Source: Alginatibacterium sediminis (GTDB taxonomy: Bacteria > Pseudomonadota > Gammaproteobacteria > Enterobacterales > Celerinatantimonadaceae). From it: a stretch of DNA of 64,000 nt. Every line of letters begins with the position of its first letter. Position 1 is the first letter of the stretch. The stretch is taken from the NCBI RefSeq assembly GCF_003610775.1, contig NZ_RAQO01000012.1:47398-111397 (forward strand), given 5' to 3'. Shown piece by piece: positions 47,809 to 58,810 of this stretch. Both the position numbers and the translations under genes were made by a program. Below the pieces are notes generated by a model. It made no database searches. It worked only from the letters and a program-made list of their open reading frames with translations, and had not been told where the DNA came from.

Positions 47809-48275
47809 TGAGACTCTCCTAGTTTCAAACGCCGAACTTTTACCCACGCGCTACGCTGTTCAATTTCTTCGACTTCTAGGAGTAGTGTGCTAACACCATG
47901 GTTCTTTTTTAGTTGTTCCAACCAAGTAAGTAAGGATTCAAATCGAACCGCATCAATCCACAACTCAACTTGATTTTCCTTGGGTAGTAAACGAGTGATA
48001 GTAATTGCATTGGCTCTTGCTGTGCTACTTACCAACTGGTTCAAATTGTCAAAGCTGCCGTCAGCTTGTTGCGGTGCTTGTTTTAAGCGATCTCGATTGT
48101 CCAAGGCCCAGTCCAATAGAACTTGCTGAGTTTGTAGGCGCTGACTCAGGTTTGCTTTTTGACTGCTCAATGGTTGCCAAATCCCCCAATATACCAAGGC
48201 AAAAAACGCGAACATTGAAGCAACAATAAGCAGTTGTTGCTCTCTTTTTTGCAGTTGTACCCACCACTGTTTCAT
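47805..48275 (-). CDS. gspM: Type II secretion protein GspM
   Basis: Inner-membrane platform subunit that partners GspL. It is short (156 residues), with a cytoplasmic N-terminal stretch (WWVQLQKREQQ), one membrane helix (about 17-33), and a ferredoxin-like periplasmic domain (VELWIDAVRFESLLTWLEQL). Its ATG overlaps the gspL stop by 4 bases and its stop overlaps the gspN GTG. Confidence 0.9.
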   Translation of the reverse strand: MKQWWVQLQKREQQLLIVASMFAFFALVYWGIWQPLSSQKANLSQRLQTQQVLLDWALDNRDRLKQAPQQADGSFDNLNQLVSSTARANAITITRLLPKENQVELWIDAVRFESLLTWLEQLKKNHGVSTLLLEVEEIEQRSAWVKVRRLKLGESQ

Positions 48276-49531
48276 TGGCGACTCCGTATGACTAAACTGC
48301 CTTGCACTTTATTTTTTCCTTGGCTCATTGCACCTTGTTCCACCTCAAAATCACTGGCGATCCTAGAAAATTTATCAAAGCTTTGATAGCTATCCGCTTG
48401 GGCTTGAACCCTGAGCTCGCCGCGTGATTGGTCAAAACGCAGTGAGCTTACGTCTAGATCCGGTACCTTTGCAAACGCCGGTTCTAAGGCAATTAGTATC
48501 TCAATGTCTGGGTTTAAACCACCGCTAGCCTGCTGAGCTAATACCCGTTTAAAATCACGTTGAATTTGGGAGTCTCTAAAGCGTCTTGCATTTGGAAACA
48601 CCTCTTTATAAAGGTCGCGCAGCTGCTCAGTTGTTTGTTGGCTTTGCGCTTGCAGTTGCCTCAGTTCAAGGTATTGTTCCCCAACTAATAAGGCTAAACA
48701 GATACTCGCGGCAACGAGTACTTTTTTCCAATGTGCGAACGTCTCTCGCCAAGGATTTTCCGCTTCAAATTCGCCCTGAAGCAAACTGAATTGTTGTACT
48801 TGTAGGCCTTGCGCTAACACTTCAAGTGGGAGTTGCGGCTCCAAAGCATGAACTTCCCAGTCTTGCTCTAAACTAGGGCTCAGTTTCAGCGCATGATAGC
48901 TCTGTAGGCGCAAAGGCTGCGCAGCATCCTCTGTAGTTTCATCAACTATTTCGGAACCTGAATTGTCTGTAAGCTTAGTTTGGGCTGCAATAGCCGCCAG
49001 GACGAACTCAATTTGTTTCGTTTTAACCCCACAAAATAGCAGTTCGGGGCCACGTAGAAGCCATTCATCATCGATTCTTAAACCGGTATAGTTGTCCCCT
49101 TCTTGCTCAAGCAATAAGGCATCAGGAACGAGTTGACTAAGTTTAATTTCAAGCGTATTTAGTTGGTCTAATATTTGATTGATATACTGCTTTTGGCAGA
49201 CCACAAATGACATGGTTGTTGCTTGGCGTTTTAATAAAGCAAAGTGCAGCTCTTCAGGGTCGTGCGCAAGCTCATCTTCTAACATGTAAGGAACTAATTT
49301 CCGCCATTTACGCTGTGCACTTTTGGCTAACTCTAGGCTAATGACACGGCATAATCTCGCAGGCATGAGTACAATAACTTGACGTTGTTTAGTTTTAGTT
49401 TGCAGTTCACTTAACTGTTCAATCTTGCACTGACCGCTAGAGATTAGCTTAGCCCCAAGATTGTCATAGACTACCCACATCACACTTGATTGCTTGCTTG
49501 CCGGCCAATGTAAGATCAAGGTTTCATTCAC
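48272..49531 (-). CDS. gspL: Type II secretion protein GspL
   Basis: Platform subunit that docks GspE through its actin-like cytoplasmic domain (about 1-230), crosses the membrane once (about 270-288), and has a periplasmic ferredoxin-like domain that contacts GspM. Length 419 is typical. The start is GTG (ending 49531), coupled as GTGA to the gspK stop. LVPYMLEDELAHDPEELHFAL is a well-kept family stretch. Confidence 0.9.
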   Translation of the reverse strand: MNETLILHWPASKQSSVMWVVYDNLGAKLISSGQCKIEQLSELQTKTKQRQVIVLMPARLCRVISLELAKSAQRKWRKLVPYMLEDELAHDPEELHFALLKRQATTMSFVVCQKQYINQILDQLNTLEIKLSQLVPDALLLEQEGDNYTGLRIDDEWLLRGPELLFCGVKTKQIEFVLAAIAAQTKLTDNSGSEIVDETTEDAAQPLRLQSYHALKLSPSLEQDWEVHALEPQLPLEVLAQGLQVQQFSLLQGEFEAENPWRETFAHWKKVLVAASICLALLVGEQYLELRQLQAQSQQTTEQLRDLYKEVFPNARRFRDSQIQRDFKRVLAQQASGGLNPDIEILIALEPAFAKVPDLDVSSLRFDQSRGELRVQAQADSYQSFDKFSRIASDFEVEQGAMSQGKNKVQGSLVIRSRQ

Positions 49532-50517
49532 AATTGTATTCCTAATTGTCGTCGTAATATCTGCGCTTGCCCGTCTTGCATATAAATCAGTGCTGATTGC
49601 TCTTGTTGACTATTGTCGGACTGCGCGACTAAACGCAATTTAAAGTATTGGCTACTTAATCCTAGTAGAGTGTTAAAGTCTTCTCGGGCCAAAGAATGTC
49701 CCTTCGCTGATGCGAGTTCAACAAAGCTTTCGATACTCTCGTAACCTTCTCGCGGTCGATCATCTAACAAGCTTATAGCATCATCTTGACTTAAACTTGG
49801 ATAAAACAAAGCCATCAATATCGGGCTTTGCTCAGCTTTTAACGTATTTACATTGATAACTAACTCAGTGATTGGAAGCGCACAGCTTAAGTGTTCGAGG
49901 AAGTGGTAAATGCTCTGCTGATAACCTTCAACTGCCCGCAATTCGCTTATTTCCAATAGCGCTTGATTGGCCGGAAGATAAGGTGGGGTTTTGGCTTCGT
50001 AAATTCCATCTTCGGCTCCAAGTTCTCGAGGTACTGTATCTTCGTCTAGCCAATCTTGAAGAGCTTGCAGTAGCTGACTAGCTTGATACTCATCAATATC
50101 TCCACTCATGAGTATGTTTTTAAATAACAGCTCTGTTGGGCTAAGCTCATCGGTCGCTTCAAACGTTTCATCGCCGCTGATCGTAGTTAATGCGTTTAGA
50201 TTAAAACACGCTTGTGCATCAAGCACTTCGCCAGCAACTTGTATATCTTCAATTGGGAAAACTAAACCCTCGGTGGCCCAATACTGACCCAAGCTCACTT
50301 GTTCGTTATCCGATAAGTCTTGGGCCAATATTTTTAGTACAAATTGCTGCGCCCCTTCAAGATACCAGTAGAGCTTGCGATCTTCCTTTAGCAAGGAGAC
50401 ACGCGCAATTGAGGTTGAGGTTCGCTGCACAAATCCACTAGCGACAATAACCATCAGTGCGACAATAAGCATCACGGTAACCAATGCGGCACCGCGTTGT
50501 CGCTGCGCACTAATCAT
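49528..50517 (-). CDS. gspK: Type II secretion minor pseudopilin GspK
   Basis: The largest minor pseudopilin, tipping the pseudopilus with GspI and GspJ. The prepilin-type leader (SAQRQRG-AALVTVMLIVALM) lacks Glu5, as usual for GspK. A periplasmic alpha domain inserts after the helix, with LSPTELL and LDEDTVPRELGAED stretches. I use the ATG ending 50517; a GTG one codon upstream (50520) overlaps the gspJ stop. Confidence 0.9.
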   Translation of the reverse strand: MISAQRQRGAALVTVMLIVALMVIVASGFVQRTSTSIARVSLLKEDRKLYWYLEGAQQFVLKILAQDLSDNEQVSLGQYWATEGLVFPIEDIQVAGEVLDAQACFNLNALTTISGDETFEATDELSPTELLFKNILMSGDIDEYQASQLLQALQDWLDEDTVPRELGAEDGIYEAKTPPYLPANQALLEISELRAVEGYQQSIYHFLEHLSCALPITELVINVNTLKAEQSPILMALFYPSLSQDDAISLLDDRPREGYESIESFVELASAKGHSLAREDFNTLLGLSSQYFKLRLVAQSDNSQQEQSALIYMQDGQAQILRRQLGIQL

Positions 50518-51140
50518 CACAAGCTTTCTACCTGAGTCGTAATATCATTAGCCATAAACACTCGTCTTAGCTTTCCTAAGTCTTTAAGTTGTATGTTAAC
50601 TTCCAGCGCTTTTGGTAGCTTTGATTGTTCACTGTCAAATTTTTCCAACCACTGACCATCGTCCATAAAACGCAGTTCAAACGATTCAATTTCGCTCAAT
50701 ATTACTTGGGCTCTTCCCTCATCGCCAACGCTCGTATCCGCGTAGTAATAGTGGCGCCTAAGAAGACTGTCTTGCTGTTGTATATATTCAACTTTTTGCA
50801 ATTGTGAACGAGGTAGCATTGCTTGAGGGTTACTCCAGCCACTGCGTAATATTTCCAAGCCGTAACTTTCACTATCGTTCTCAAATAAGCCCGCATTAAA
50901 AGAGCTTTGATGTTGCTCTCCATTTTGACGAATGCGACGATCAACTAATTGGTTAATATCTCGGCCAATGAGTACAAAGGCACGGTTCACCTCAGCCAAT
51001 CGTTTAGCATGTACTTCTGCTTGTTTATCAGTATTCAAAACGCCTTGCAGCATCTGATAACTAGCTAGGCTCAAGAAACTGAAAATCGCAACAGCGACCA
51101 TTAGTTCCACAAGGGTGAATCCATGCTGAATTTGGCGCAT
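50517..51140 (-). CDS. gspJ: Type II secretion minor pseudopilin GspJ
   Basis: Leader peptide RQIQHG with cleavage before FTLVELMVAVAIF, including the Glu5 needed for assembly and methylation. The helix is followed by a beta-rich domain. Length 207 is typical. One base separates it from gspI and its stop overlaps the gspK start codons. Confidence 0.92.
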   Translation of the reverse strand: MRQIQHGFTLVELMVAVAIFSFLSLASYQMLQGVLNTDKQAEVHAKRLAEVNRAFVLIGRDINQLVDRRIRQNGEQHQSSFNAGLFENDSESYGLEILRSGWSNPQAMLPRSQLQKVEYIQQQDSLLRRHYYYADTSVGDEGRAQVILSEIESFELRFMDDGQWLEKFDSEQSKLPKALEVNIQLKDLGKLRRVFMANDITTQVESL

Positions 51141-51551
51141 CTACGATCCGTCCCAAACATAGGTTTGCAGCTGGGCAATTGGATTATCGCGTTTATTTAG
51201 CAGATTTTCGCTTTCGTAGACGAATACACGTAACGCTAAAAATTCGGGATCGGACGTCGCCACGCGCTCCCAACGCCAAAAAAAGGTCTGTTGTGCAACT
51301 TGTTCTGTGCCTTTATCACCAGCGGCGCTACGCCAGTCTTGGGTAAGTACCAAATCGGCCATTTGATTGTCAGCAACCCACAAGGCATAGGTATTTTGCT
51401 CTAGCATTTGTAGCGAACGCAGATGCCCTGATGCACTTTGCGCGATAGTCACGCCTGCTATCGCAAGAATTGCCATCGCGACCATCACCTCGAGCAAGGT
51501 CATTCCCTGTTGATGTTTAAGTCCACGACTTGGCACATTCAACGTTTTCAT
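51141..51551 (-). CDS. gspI: Type II secretion minor pseudopilin GspI
   Basis: Leader with cleavage after QQG, then MTLLEVMVAMAILAI with Glu5. 136 residues, usual for GspI. The NTYALWVADNQMADL stretch matches the family consensus. Its ATG overlaps the gspH stop by 4 bases. Confidence 0.92.
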   Translation of the reverse strand: MKTLNVPSRGLKHQQGMTLLEVMVAMAILAIAGVTIAQSASGHLRSLQMLEQNTYALWVADNQMADLVLTQDWRSAAGDKGTEQVAQQTFFWRWERVATSDPEFLALRVFVYESENLLNKRDNPIAQLQTYVWDGS

Positions 51552-52129
51552 TTAATAGGCTCAAGTTGATGCTGGCCAAGATCATCAACACTTATACGCC
51601 AGTGTTGTTGCTCATCTCTGGCATGCAACACAAAGGGTGTCACTTCTCCACCGGGAGAAATCAACACTTGGGGGCTAAGCTCTTGGGTTTGCTCGGTGAC
51701 AAAGTCACGCTCGAATATACGTTGACTAGCAACACCAAAATCTCCGCTAGCTAGTGTATCGCTACTAAGTCGTAAATCTTCACCTTGATCGAATCCGTCT
51801 AGTTGTAACTCCAGTTCCAAGGCTTCAAAAGTTTGCGGTAACAAAGGCTTTTGGTCAACGATACTCCAGCGCCACGTAATCTTGTCTTCGATGTTTAAAA
51901 CTAGCCAGTGAATCTGCTGAGCATTGACGTGCATCCCTATCGGACGACCACTGATTAAGGCTTGCTCTTGCGCGTAAGTGAGTACTGTAGAAAATTGTTG
52001 TAGTTGGCGTTCACTATCTTGCTGCGTTGGTACAATACGAACCGCAACGGCTGTTGCTAGTAGGCCCATGATTAGTGCTACTAGCATCACTTCCATTAAG
52101 GTGAATCCTCGCGCCGTCGCGTTTATCAT
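51548..52129 (-). CDS. gspH: Type II secretion pseudopilin GspH
   Basis: Leader NATARG, then FTLMEVMLVALIMGLLA with Glu5. The beta domain contains TYAQEQALISGRPIG, typical of GspH. 193 residues. It connects the tip complex to the GspG filament. Seven bases separate it from gspG. Confidence 0.92.
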   Translation of the reverse strand: MINATARGFTLMEVMLVALIMGLLATAVAVRIVPTQQDSERQLQQFSTVLTYAQEQALISGRPIGMHVNAQQIHWLVLNIEDKITWRWSIVDQKPLLPQTFEALELELQLDGFDQGEDLRLSSDTLASGDFGVASQRIFERDFVTEQTQELSPQVLISPGGEVTPFVLHARDEQQHWRISVDDLGQHQLEPIK

Positions 52130-52136
52130 GGTCTAT

Positions 52137-52574
52137 TTAAAAATCCATATCCCAGTTCCCTAAGTCGTCCTCTGTGCCTTCTTCACCGTCCGGCCCCATT
52201 GAAAACACATCAATTTTCCCATTTTCGCCGGGACTAATTAGAATGTAATCGTTACCCCAAGGATCTTGCTGTAAGCGACGTAGATAGCCATCTTCAGGAT
52301 AACGTCGCGGAAGCGGCTCAATGGTAGGTTTTTCAACCAAAGCTTCTAGACCTTGTTCGGTTGTAGGATAACGGTCATTAGCCAAGCGATATAAATCCAA
52401 TTGATTTTCAAAGCTCACTAAATCTGATTTAACTTTCTGACGGTTTGCGACATCCTTATTACCCATTAAGTTTGGCACGACCACACTGGCAAGTATGCCC
52501 AGAATGACCACCACAACCATCACTTCAAGCAAGGTAAATCCTAGTGTAGCTTGACGTTTATTCGCTGCTTTCAT
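52137..52574 (-). CDS. gspG: Type II secretion major pseudopilin GspG
   Basis: Filament subunit. The leader ends QATLG, then FTLLEVMVVVVILGILAS with Glu5. The calcium-binding C-terminal loop has acidic ligands in FSMGPDGEEGTEDD. Length 145 is usual. It shares one base with the gspF stop. Confidence 0.95.
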   Translation of the reverse strand: MKAANKRQATLGFTLLEVMVVVVILGILASVVVPNLMGNKDVANRQKVKSDLVSFENQLDLYRLANDRYPTTEQGLEALVEKPTIEPLPRRYPEDGYLRRLQQDPWGNDYILISPGENGKIDVFSMGPDGEEGTEDDLGNWDMDF

Positions 52575-53788
52575 TACATCCCCATCAAATTATTAAGTTC
52601 TAAAATTGGTTGTAGAATTGCCATCACAATAAATAGGACTATACCTGCCATCGATACGATCAGCGCTGGTTCAAATACCCCTAACGCAATACTAACTTGT
52701 GCTTCAAATTGTTGATCTTGATTGTCAGCAGCACGATGGAGCATTTGTCCCAATTCCCCCGAGCGTTCTCCACTTGACACCATGTGCAACATCATCGGTG
52801 GAAACAAGTGAGTTGCGTCTAGAACTTGGTATAAACCACTACCTTCACGTACCTGTTCAGCTGCGGTCAACAATAAGCTTCGCATATGCATATTGCCAAG
52901 CACTTGGGCTGAAATGGCCATGCTTTCTAACAAAGGAACTGAACTGCTATTCAGGATACTTAGGGTTCGAGCATAACGGGCGGTATTCAACTGCCGACTC
53001 ACTCGACCAATCACCGGTAAAAACAACACTCGCTTGTCCCAAGCCAACCGAAGCGGCGGGTTTAGCAACAAACGCTTTACTAATTGCTGCACAAAAACAA
53101 CGACGATAAATAAAACGATGCCGTAACTTGCGATAAATTCAGATGTATTGATCAGGAGTTGAGTTGTCCATGGTAGTTGCTGTCCCATGTTGACAAACTG
53201 GCTAACAACTTTGGGCACCACTGACACCAATAACAATACCACCACCGCTATCGACACCAGGGTTAACACTGCAGGGTAGATAGTTGCTTGCAGCGTCTTT
53301 AAACGCAGAGCTTGACGCTGTTCGGTGTAATCGGCGAGACGTTCAAGTACCCCGTCTAAATGTCCAGACTTCTCTCCGGCGGCTACCATTGCACAGTACA
53401 AGTGGTTGAATACCCGAGGAAATTCCTGCATCGATTCAGCAAGGCTATGACCTTCTAGTACTTTTGAGCGCACAGCGACAATGACAGCTTGTAACTTTGG
53501 TTTTTCACACTGTTGGGAAACCGCTTCGATAGATTCTTCGATAGGTAATCCCGCGCTGATTAAGGTTGCCAGTTGGCGAGTAATTAATGCCAAGTCTGCG
53601 GCAGATACCGTTGTTTTTGAGCCGCCTTTAAGTTTATGTTTAGATTGTTGATTAACTAATTTGTAATCAAATATCTGTAAGCCTTGTTCTCTTAAGTGAC
53701 TGCGCAAAAGCCTAGGTGTATCGGCTTCAAATACTCCTTTACAAGTTTTACCTTTAGCATCAATGGCTTGATATTCAAACGCAGGCAC
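52574..53788 (-). CDS. gspF: Type II secretion inner-membrane platform GspF
   Basis: Polytopic platform protein of 404 residues with two repeated cytoplasmic domains and three membrane helices (about 170-190, 220-240, 375-395). LSAGLPIEESIEAVS and VAAGEKSGHL/VSSGERSGELG are the repeat signatures. It starts at GTG (ending 53788) preceded by AGGAG, 3 bases after gspE. Confidence 0.94.
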   Translation of the reverse strand: MPAFEYQAIDAKGKTCKGVFEADTPRLLRSHLREQGLQIFDYKLVNQQSKHKLKGGSKTTVSAADLALITRQLATLISAGLPIEESIEAVSQQCEKPKLQAVIVAVRSKVLEGHSLAESMQEFPRVFNHLYCAMVAAGEKSGHLDGVLERLADYTEQRQALRLKTLQATIYPAVLTLVSIAVVVLLLVSVVPKVVSQFVNMGQQLPWTTQLLINTSEFIASYGIVLFIVVVFVQQLVKRLLLNPPLRLAWDKRVLFLPVIGRVSRQLNTARYARTLSILNSSSVPLLESMAISAQVLGNMHMRSLLLTAAEQVREGSGLYQVLDATHLFPPMMLHMVSSGERSGELGQMLHRAADNQDQQFEAQVSIALGVFEPALIVSMAGIVLFIVMAILQPILELNNLMGM

Positions 53789-53791
53789 GTC

Positions 53792-55294
53792 TTACTCCTC
53801 TCGAGTCACACGCAATACTTCTTCCAGCGTACTGACACCAGAAAGAACTTTGGAAATACCATCTTGCCGAATCGAAAGGTGTTCGTCTCCAAGCGCTTGT
53901 ATAAATTGATGCTCACTTGCATCGCTATGAATTAAGTCTCGGACCCTATCGTTTACCTGCAACAGTTCATAGATGCCGACTCGACCTCTGTATCCTGTTC
54001 CGTTACATTGCTCGCAACCCCGAGGGCTATATATTTCGAGACTCTCTTTTATACCGAGCAAGGCCATTTCTTGCTCACTTGCCATATGCGGCTGACGGCA
54101 TTGCCTGCACAGGCACCGGATTAGTCGCTGGGCTAGCACCCCAAGCAAACTTGACGCGAGTAAAAAAGGTTCAATGCCCATATCACGCATCCGAGTAATG
54201 GCGCCGATAGCAGTGTTGGTGTGTAATGTAGATAACACTAGATGTCCAGTGAGACTAGCCTGCACAGCAATTTGAGCGGTCTCCAGATCACGAATCTCAC
54301 CGATCATAACCACATCTGGATCTTGACGAAGGATAGCTCTTAGGCCGCGGGCAAAGGTCATATCAACTTTGGTGTTTACCTGAGTTTGACCAATGCCTTC
54401 GATGTTGTATTCAATTGGGTCTTCAACCGTAAGGATGTTACGTTGACTTCCATTGATCTCGCTTAGCCCTGCGTATAGCGTGGTACTTTTACCAGAGCCG
54501 GTTGGACCGGTCACCAGAACAATGCCATGCGGTTTGTATAATATATCGTGTAAATTCTGTTGCGAATGCGTTTGTAAGCCGAGGTTACCCAGACTTAAAC
54601 GCGCTTGGTTTTGGTCAAGCAGACGTAACACAACCCGCTCACCATGCGCGGTGGGCATGGTTGAAACACGAACATCGACATTTCTTCCTGCTATGCGCAA
54701 GCTGATCCGCCCGTCTTGTGGCAACCGTTTTTCGGCTATGTCGAGGCGAGCCATAACCTTAATACGAGAAACAAGCAAAGAGGCTAAGCGGCGCTGAGGC
54801 CGCAATATTTCACGCAAGACACCATCGATACGAAAGCGAATAACTAACTGGCGCTCATAGGTCTCAACATGGATGTCACTGGCACCTTCTTTGATGGCCT
54901 CGCCTAGCATGGCGTTAATCAGCTTAATAATTGGCGCGTCATCATCGCTATCGAGTAGATCTTCGTTGTTTGGCAATTCTTCGGCTAAGGTGAAAAAGTC
55001 CATCTCATTACCGATATTTTGCATCAATTCTCGAGCTTGCGAGCTGTCTCGTTGATAACACTGAGTTAGTCCGTTTTCAAAACCTTGTTGATCCTGCTCA
55101 ATGTGAAGAAAGTCTTCATCAACAAATCGTGATACTTCTAGTAGGACATCTAATGATGGCTGCTGGCAATAGCATAATTCGAGTTGAGAGTTCTCTCGGT
55201 GTAGGTATACGCCATGCGCTTTCGCATAACTATACGGCAACTGCCAATCGAGGTCTTTGGATTGCTGACTTTGCTCTACTGGCAAATGAGACAT
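53792..55294 (-). CDS. gspE: Type II secretion ATPase GspE
   Basis: Cytoplasmic hexameric ATPase powering pseudopilus growth. Walker A is GPTGSGKST (263-271), the Asp box is ITVEDPIEY-like (TVEDPIEYN), Walker B is VVMIGEIRD, and the zinc site is C396-x2-C399 with C427-x2-C430. Length 500 is full. One base separates it from gspD. Confidence 0.96.
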   Translation of the reverse strand: MSHLPVEQSQQSKDLDWQLPYSYAKAHGVYLHRENSQLELCYCQQPSLDVLLEVSRFVDEDFLHIEQDQQGFENGLTQCYQRDSSQARELMQNIGNEMDFFTLAEELPNNEDLLDSDDDAPIIKLINAMLGEAIKEGASDIHVETYERQLVIRFRIDGVLREILRPQRRLASLLVSRIKVMARLDIAEKRLPQDGRISLRIAGRNVDVRVSTMPTAHGERVVLRLLDQNQARLSLGNLGLQTHSQQNLHDILYKPHGIVLVTGPTGSGKSTTLYAGLSEINGSQRNILTVEDPIEYNIEGIGQTQVNTKVDMTFARGLRAILRQDPDVVMIGEIRDLETAQIAVQASLTGHLVLSTLHTNTAIGAITRMRDMGIEPFLLASSLLGVLAQRLIRCLCRQCRQPHMASEQEMALLGIKESLEIYSPRGCEQCNGTGYRGRVGIYELLQVNDRVRDLIHSDASEHQFIQALGDEHLSIRQDGISKVLSGVSTLEEVLRVTREE

Positions 55295-55295
55295 A

Positions 55296-57335
55296 CTATT
55301 GCGTCTCCTGCTCGGCTTGCTCCTCGAGTTCCTTCTGTTTTATGTAGTCCAAATATTCTTGTACTTCCACTGGAACTTCATCGATAACGCCATATTCTGG
55401 TAAAACGGGGGTTCTAGTATTCGGCATCAGGGCAATACCTATATCGCTACGCATAAGCTGTTGCGCACGAATTTGTGAGTACTTTCGAGCACTCAAGTCC
55501 TGCATGGTTGATGCATCGCGAATAATCGTTGGGCGAATAAAAACCATTAGATTGCGCTTCACTTTTTTGGAGCCTGTTGAGCGAAATAAATGCCCAAGCA
55601 CTGGAATATCTCCAAGAATTGGAACCTTGCTTTCACTTTCTTCAACTTGATCGTCAAGCAGTCCACCAAGCACGACCGTTTCACCGCTATCAACTAATAC
55701 AGTGGTTCTCAGTTGGCGAGTCGCGAATACCACATCTAGATTTGTTTGCCCCTGAACCTTAGATACTTCCTGCTCTATGGTCAGCTGAACTGCGTTGCCT
55801 TCATTAATTTGCGGCGTCACTTTAAGCTTGATGCCGATTTCTCGTCGGTCAACAGTTGTAAACGGATTGTCATTATTGGAGCCGGAAGTTGAACCGGTTA
55901 ACACGGGCACTTCTTCTCCAACAACAAAAAAAGCTTCCTGGTTATCTAAAGTGGTGATGGATGGTGTTGCCAACAAGTTTGAGCGCGAATCGTTAGCTGC
56001 AGCCTGAATGAGCACACCCCAGTTTGCACCACTAAATCCAAATGCGGCTCCCGATATTTTAGCTAGCGAGCTAGCCAATGCAGAAATGTCACCCGGGGTA
56101 TCTGGATTGATTGTAGTCGCCCCATTGTCAGAAATAACCGTACTTCCCTCAGTAGGCTGTGCATCGTAGATCCCAGCACCTATTTCGGTTATTGGAACAT
56201 TAATGCCATCGTTAAATTGAGTACCACCAGCTTGCGTTGCCCATTGAACACCTAAGCTCACTCCATCACCTTCGGCGACTTCAACAATTATTGCTTCTAC
56301 ATTCACTTGCGCACGGCGTATATCCAATTGACCGATAACACCTTCAAGGGTGCGCATCGTATCGGGTTGGGCAGTAATCACTAGCGCGTTGGTTTCTAAA
56401 TGCGCAACCACAGAAAAGGTTCCATTTTTAGTACGGCCTTTCGCTGCGCTTTTCTCTTCGCTTGCTAAGGAGCTTTGCACCCCAGTTATCACAGTAACAA
56501 GGTCTTCGGCCTTGGCATACTTAAGATAAAACACCCGCGTATTACCAAAGGTTTCGAGTTCATTGTCCAATTGACTAACCAAAGCCAAAATGCGTTGACG
56601 AAGCTGAGGCTCGCCCGAAATGATCAAGCTATTGGTTCGTTCATCAGCTACCACTTTTGGCTGTAACAGACTCGGTGCAGCACCTTTGGCTGTGGTAGTC
56701 GCGATGAGGTTTTGTACTATCCTTACCATTTCTCCTGAACTTGCATAGCGCAGACGAATGATGTCAACATCTTGATCGCCAGCTTTATCAACACGACGAA
56801 CGATCTCTGCTAATCGGTTGACCACAGCGGCGCGGCCCGTAATCATAATCACGTTTGAAGGGTCATAATTGACGACGTTACCACCGCCAGCATTGTCATT
56901 TAGTTGGCGTAGTAGTGGTGCTAGTTCTCGTACAGATACATTTTTAACCGCAACAACACGAGTTATCATTTCATCGCCTTGCGCATAACCATCATCTCCA
57001 AGTACCGGAATGGCAGCAATTTTTGCATCTTTACTTTTTATTACTTTAATTAAGCCATTGGGCATCTCTACAGCTGCATACCCATAAACCTGCAATACAT
57101 TGAGAAAAAACTGGTAATACTGTTTTTCATTAAGTAAATCATAGCTACGCACACTTACTTTACCGCGCACACTTGGGTCCACCACTATGGTTTTATTTAA
57201 GTTCTGCCCCACAGTTAGGATGAACTCGTTAATGTCAGCATCTTTGAAACTGGCGGTGAATTCTGTGCTCTGTGCAACACTGCTCAAGCTTAGTACTAGC
57301 AGTAACAAGCAGCGACAAACGGTATTATTTCCCAT
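55296..57335 (-). CDS. gspD: Type II secretion outer-membrane secretin GspD
   Basis: Channel-forming secretin with a signal peptide (about 1-23, cleavage near VAQS-TEF). N0 to N3 domains are followed by the secretin core (VTGVQ..., [39 protein letters not shown]). Length 679. The C-terminus is a short charged tail ([14 protein letters not shown]) that could be the S-domain for a pilotin; no gspS is in the window. Confidence 0.96.
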   Translation of the reverse strand: MGNNTVCRCLLLLVLSLSSVAQSTEFTASFKDADINEFILTVGQNLNKTIVVDPSVRGKVSVRSYDLLNEKQYYQFFLNVLQVYGYAAVEMPNGLIKVIKSKDAKIAAIPVLGDDGYAQGDEMITRVVAVKNVSVRELAPLLRQLNDNAGGGNVVNYDPSNVIMITGRAAVVNRLAEIVRRVDKAGDQDVDIIRLRYASSGEMVRIVQNLIATTTAKGAAPSLLQPKVVADERTNSLIISGEPQLRQRILALVSQLDNELETFGNTRVFYLKYAKAEDLVTVITGVQSSLASEEKSAAKGRTKNGTFSVVAHLETNALVITAQPDTMRTLEGVIGQLDIRRAQVNVEAIIVEVAEGDGVSLGVQWATQAGGTQFNDGINVPITEIGAGIYDAQPTEGSTVISDNGATTINPDTPGDISALASSLAKISGAAFGFSGANWGVLIQAAANDSRSNLLATPSITTLDNQEAFFVVGEEVPVLTGSTSGSNNDNPFTTVDRREIGIKLKVTPQINEGNAVQLTIEQEVSKVQGQTNLDVVFATRQLRTTVLVDSGETVVLGGLLDDQVEESESKVPILGDIPVLGHLFRSTGSKKVKRNLMVFIRPTIIRDASTMQDLSARKYSQIRAQQLMRSDIGIALMPNTRTPVLPEYGVIDEVPVEVQEYLDYIKQKELEEQAEQETQ

Positions 57336-57350
57336 GTCTATTTGTGGTTC

Positions 57351-58241
57351 CTATTCTTGTGGTAACTGCACATAAATATCCTCAAGTTGCCCTTCACGCT
57401 CAACCGTCACGGTTGCATCCACTAGTAAGGGTAATTCTTGCATGATTTGCATGGCCTGTTCCTTATCGGTTAAGTCATAACCATTAATAGCGATTGCCAA
57501 ATCATTAGCCTGTAAACCCGATTCTTCAAAAAACTGTTGTTGTTTGCCTGCATTGACACGATATCCTCGAACTTCACCGTCTTGCTGTACTGGAGAGATA
57601 CGAATATAGTCACTCAATTTCCCCGGGGTCGAGGCAATTTCTGCGACTTTTGTTCTAGTTGAACGATTGGTGTTGTTGCTTTGTCGAGCAGGAGTTTTAC
57701 TGGAATTCTTAGATTTGGGCGGATCCAAGAGCAAGGATTCATTTTTACCACGATGGCTTATGATGACTCTGTCTAACTGAACTTCAACTAACTTCGCCTG
57801 GGTTCCTATAATTGATTCACCGCTGCGGTAGCTTTGCTCCTTACCTTTGGAATCAATCAAGGCACTTGCTCGACTAGGGTCGGTACTGTAAACCAAGCCA
57901 CTTAAACGCAAATTGAGCTGAGTTGTAGGTGCTTCTGAACTAACTTGTTTAATGACCGTTGAGCTGGACTTTTCCTCACCGAACAAATGCAAGGCAATCA
58001 CAGAATCCATACTTTGCCCCTCAGAGAGCGGGCTTTGAACCAACGAGCCTGTATGGCTCGTTATGAGACCACGCGACGGTTCTTGGGGCAATAACAGACT
58101 AGCACTTCGTCCGACGATCCACGCTCCACTAATCAGCAAAACAAGGAATATCCAGCGACTAAGCTGCGTTGAAAGCGCCAAACGATTTAGTTGATCCGAA
58201 AAATCTATTTTTTGCATGTATTTTTGCGAGCCACAGTCCAT
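57351..58241 (-). CDS. gspC: Type II secretion protein GspC
   Basis: Inner-membrane clamp that joins the platform to the secretin. One membrane helix (about 30-48), an HR domain (LNLRLSGLVYSTDPSRASAL) and a C-terminal PDZ domain (GYRVNAGKQ...GLQANDLAIAINGYDLTD) are present. 296 residues from the ATG at 58241; an ATG at 58217 (MQKIDFSD) is an alternative, and neither has a clear ribosome site. First gene of the operon; its promoter lies in the 186 bases before hslR. Confidence 0.94.
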   Translation of the reverse strand: MDCGSQKYMQKIDFSDQLNRLALSTQLSRWIFLVLLISGAWIVGRSASLLLPQEPSRGLITSHTGSLVQSPLSEGQSMDSVIALHLFGEEKSSSTVIKQVSSEAPTTQLNLRLSGLVYSTDPSRASALIDSKGKEQSYRSGESIIGTQAKLVEVQLDRVIISHRGKNESLLLDPPKSKNSSKTPARQSNNTNRSTRTKVAEIASTPGKLSDYIRISPVQQDGEVRGYRVNAGKQQQFFEESGLQANDLAIAINGYDLTDKEQAMQIMQELPLLVDATVTVEREGQLEDIYVQLPQE

Positions 58242-58427
58242 GTCATCTAAGTGTTGAAAATCAACAAAATAAAACGCTTTTACTTAAGCTTAGTTAGGAA
58301 AATGCTTCGCATACCAAGCGACAAACCTTGAAATTGAAAGCAAATGCTACCATATAGCTAGGCCAGCTGCCTCACAACAACAATTTTAGCTTAAAATGGT
58401 TTTTGAGGCGTAAACAGGATTAAGTGG

Positions 58428-58802
58428 ATGAAGGTTAGACTGGATAAATGGTTATGGGCTGCTCGTTTCTATAAAACTCGCGGCTTAGCCACAGAAATGA
58501 TTGCAGGTGGTAAAGTCCACTATAATGAACAACGCTGTAAGCCGAGTAAAACGGTAGACATTGGTGCAGAGATTACGCTCTGGCAGTCCAATGTTCGAAA
58601 GACCATAACCGTGATAGCGCTTAGCGATAAACGCAGCCAAGCCAGCATTGCGCAAGAACTTTATCTTGAAACACAAGGCAGCATAGAAAAACGAAATGCT
58701 GAAGCTGAGCAGCGACGATTGCTGGCAAAGCACCATCGAAGTGAAGGGCGACCGGACAAGAAGCAACGGCGTAAAATAATTCAGTTTAAAAGTGAGCAAT
58801 AG
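58428..58802 (+). CDS. hslR: Heat shock protein 15 (S4 RNA-binding)
   Basis: Ribosome-associated protein that rescues stalled 50S subunits carrying nascent chains. An S4 domain fills residues 1-60 (VRLDKWLWAARFYKTRGLA), followed by a basic tail. Length 124 is near E. coli Hsp15 (133). AGGA lies upstream of the ATG. It is coupled to hslO after 8 bases, as in E. coli. Confidence 0.94.
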   Translation: MKVRLDKWLWAARFYKTRGLATEMIAGGKVHYNEQRCKPSKTVDIGAEITLWQSNVRKTITVIALSDKRSQASIAQELYLETQGSIEKRNAEAEQRRLLAKHHRSEGRPDKKQRRKIIQFKSEQ

Positions 58803-58810
58803 GAACTAGC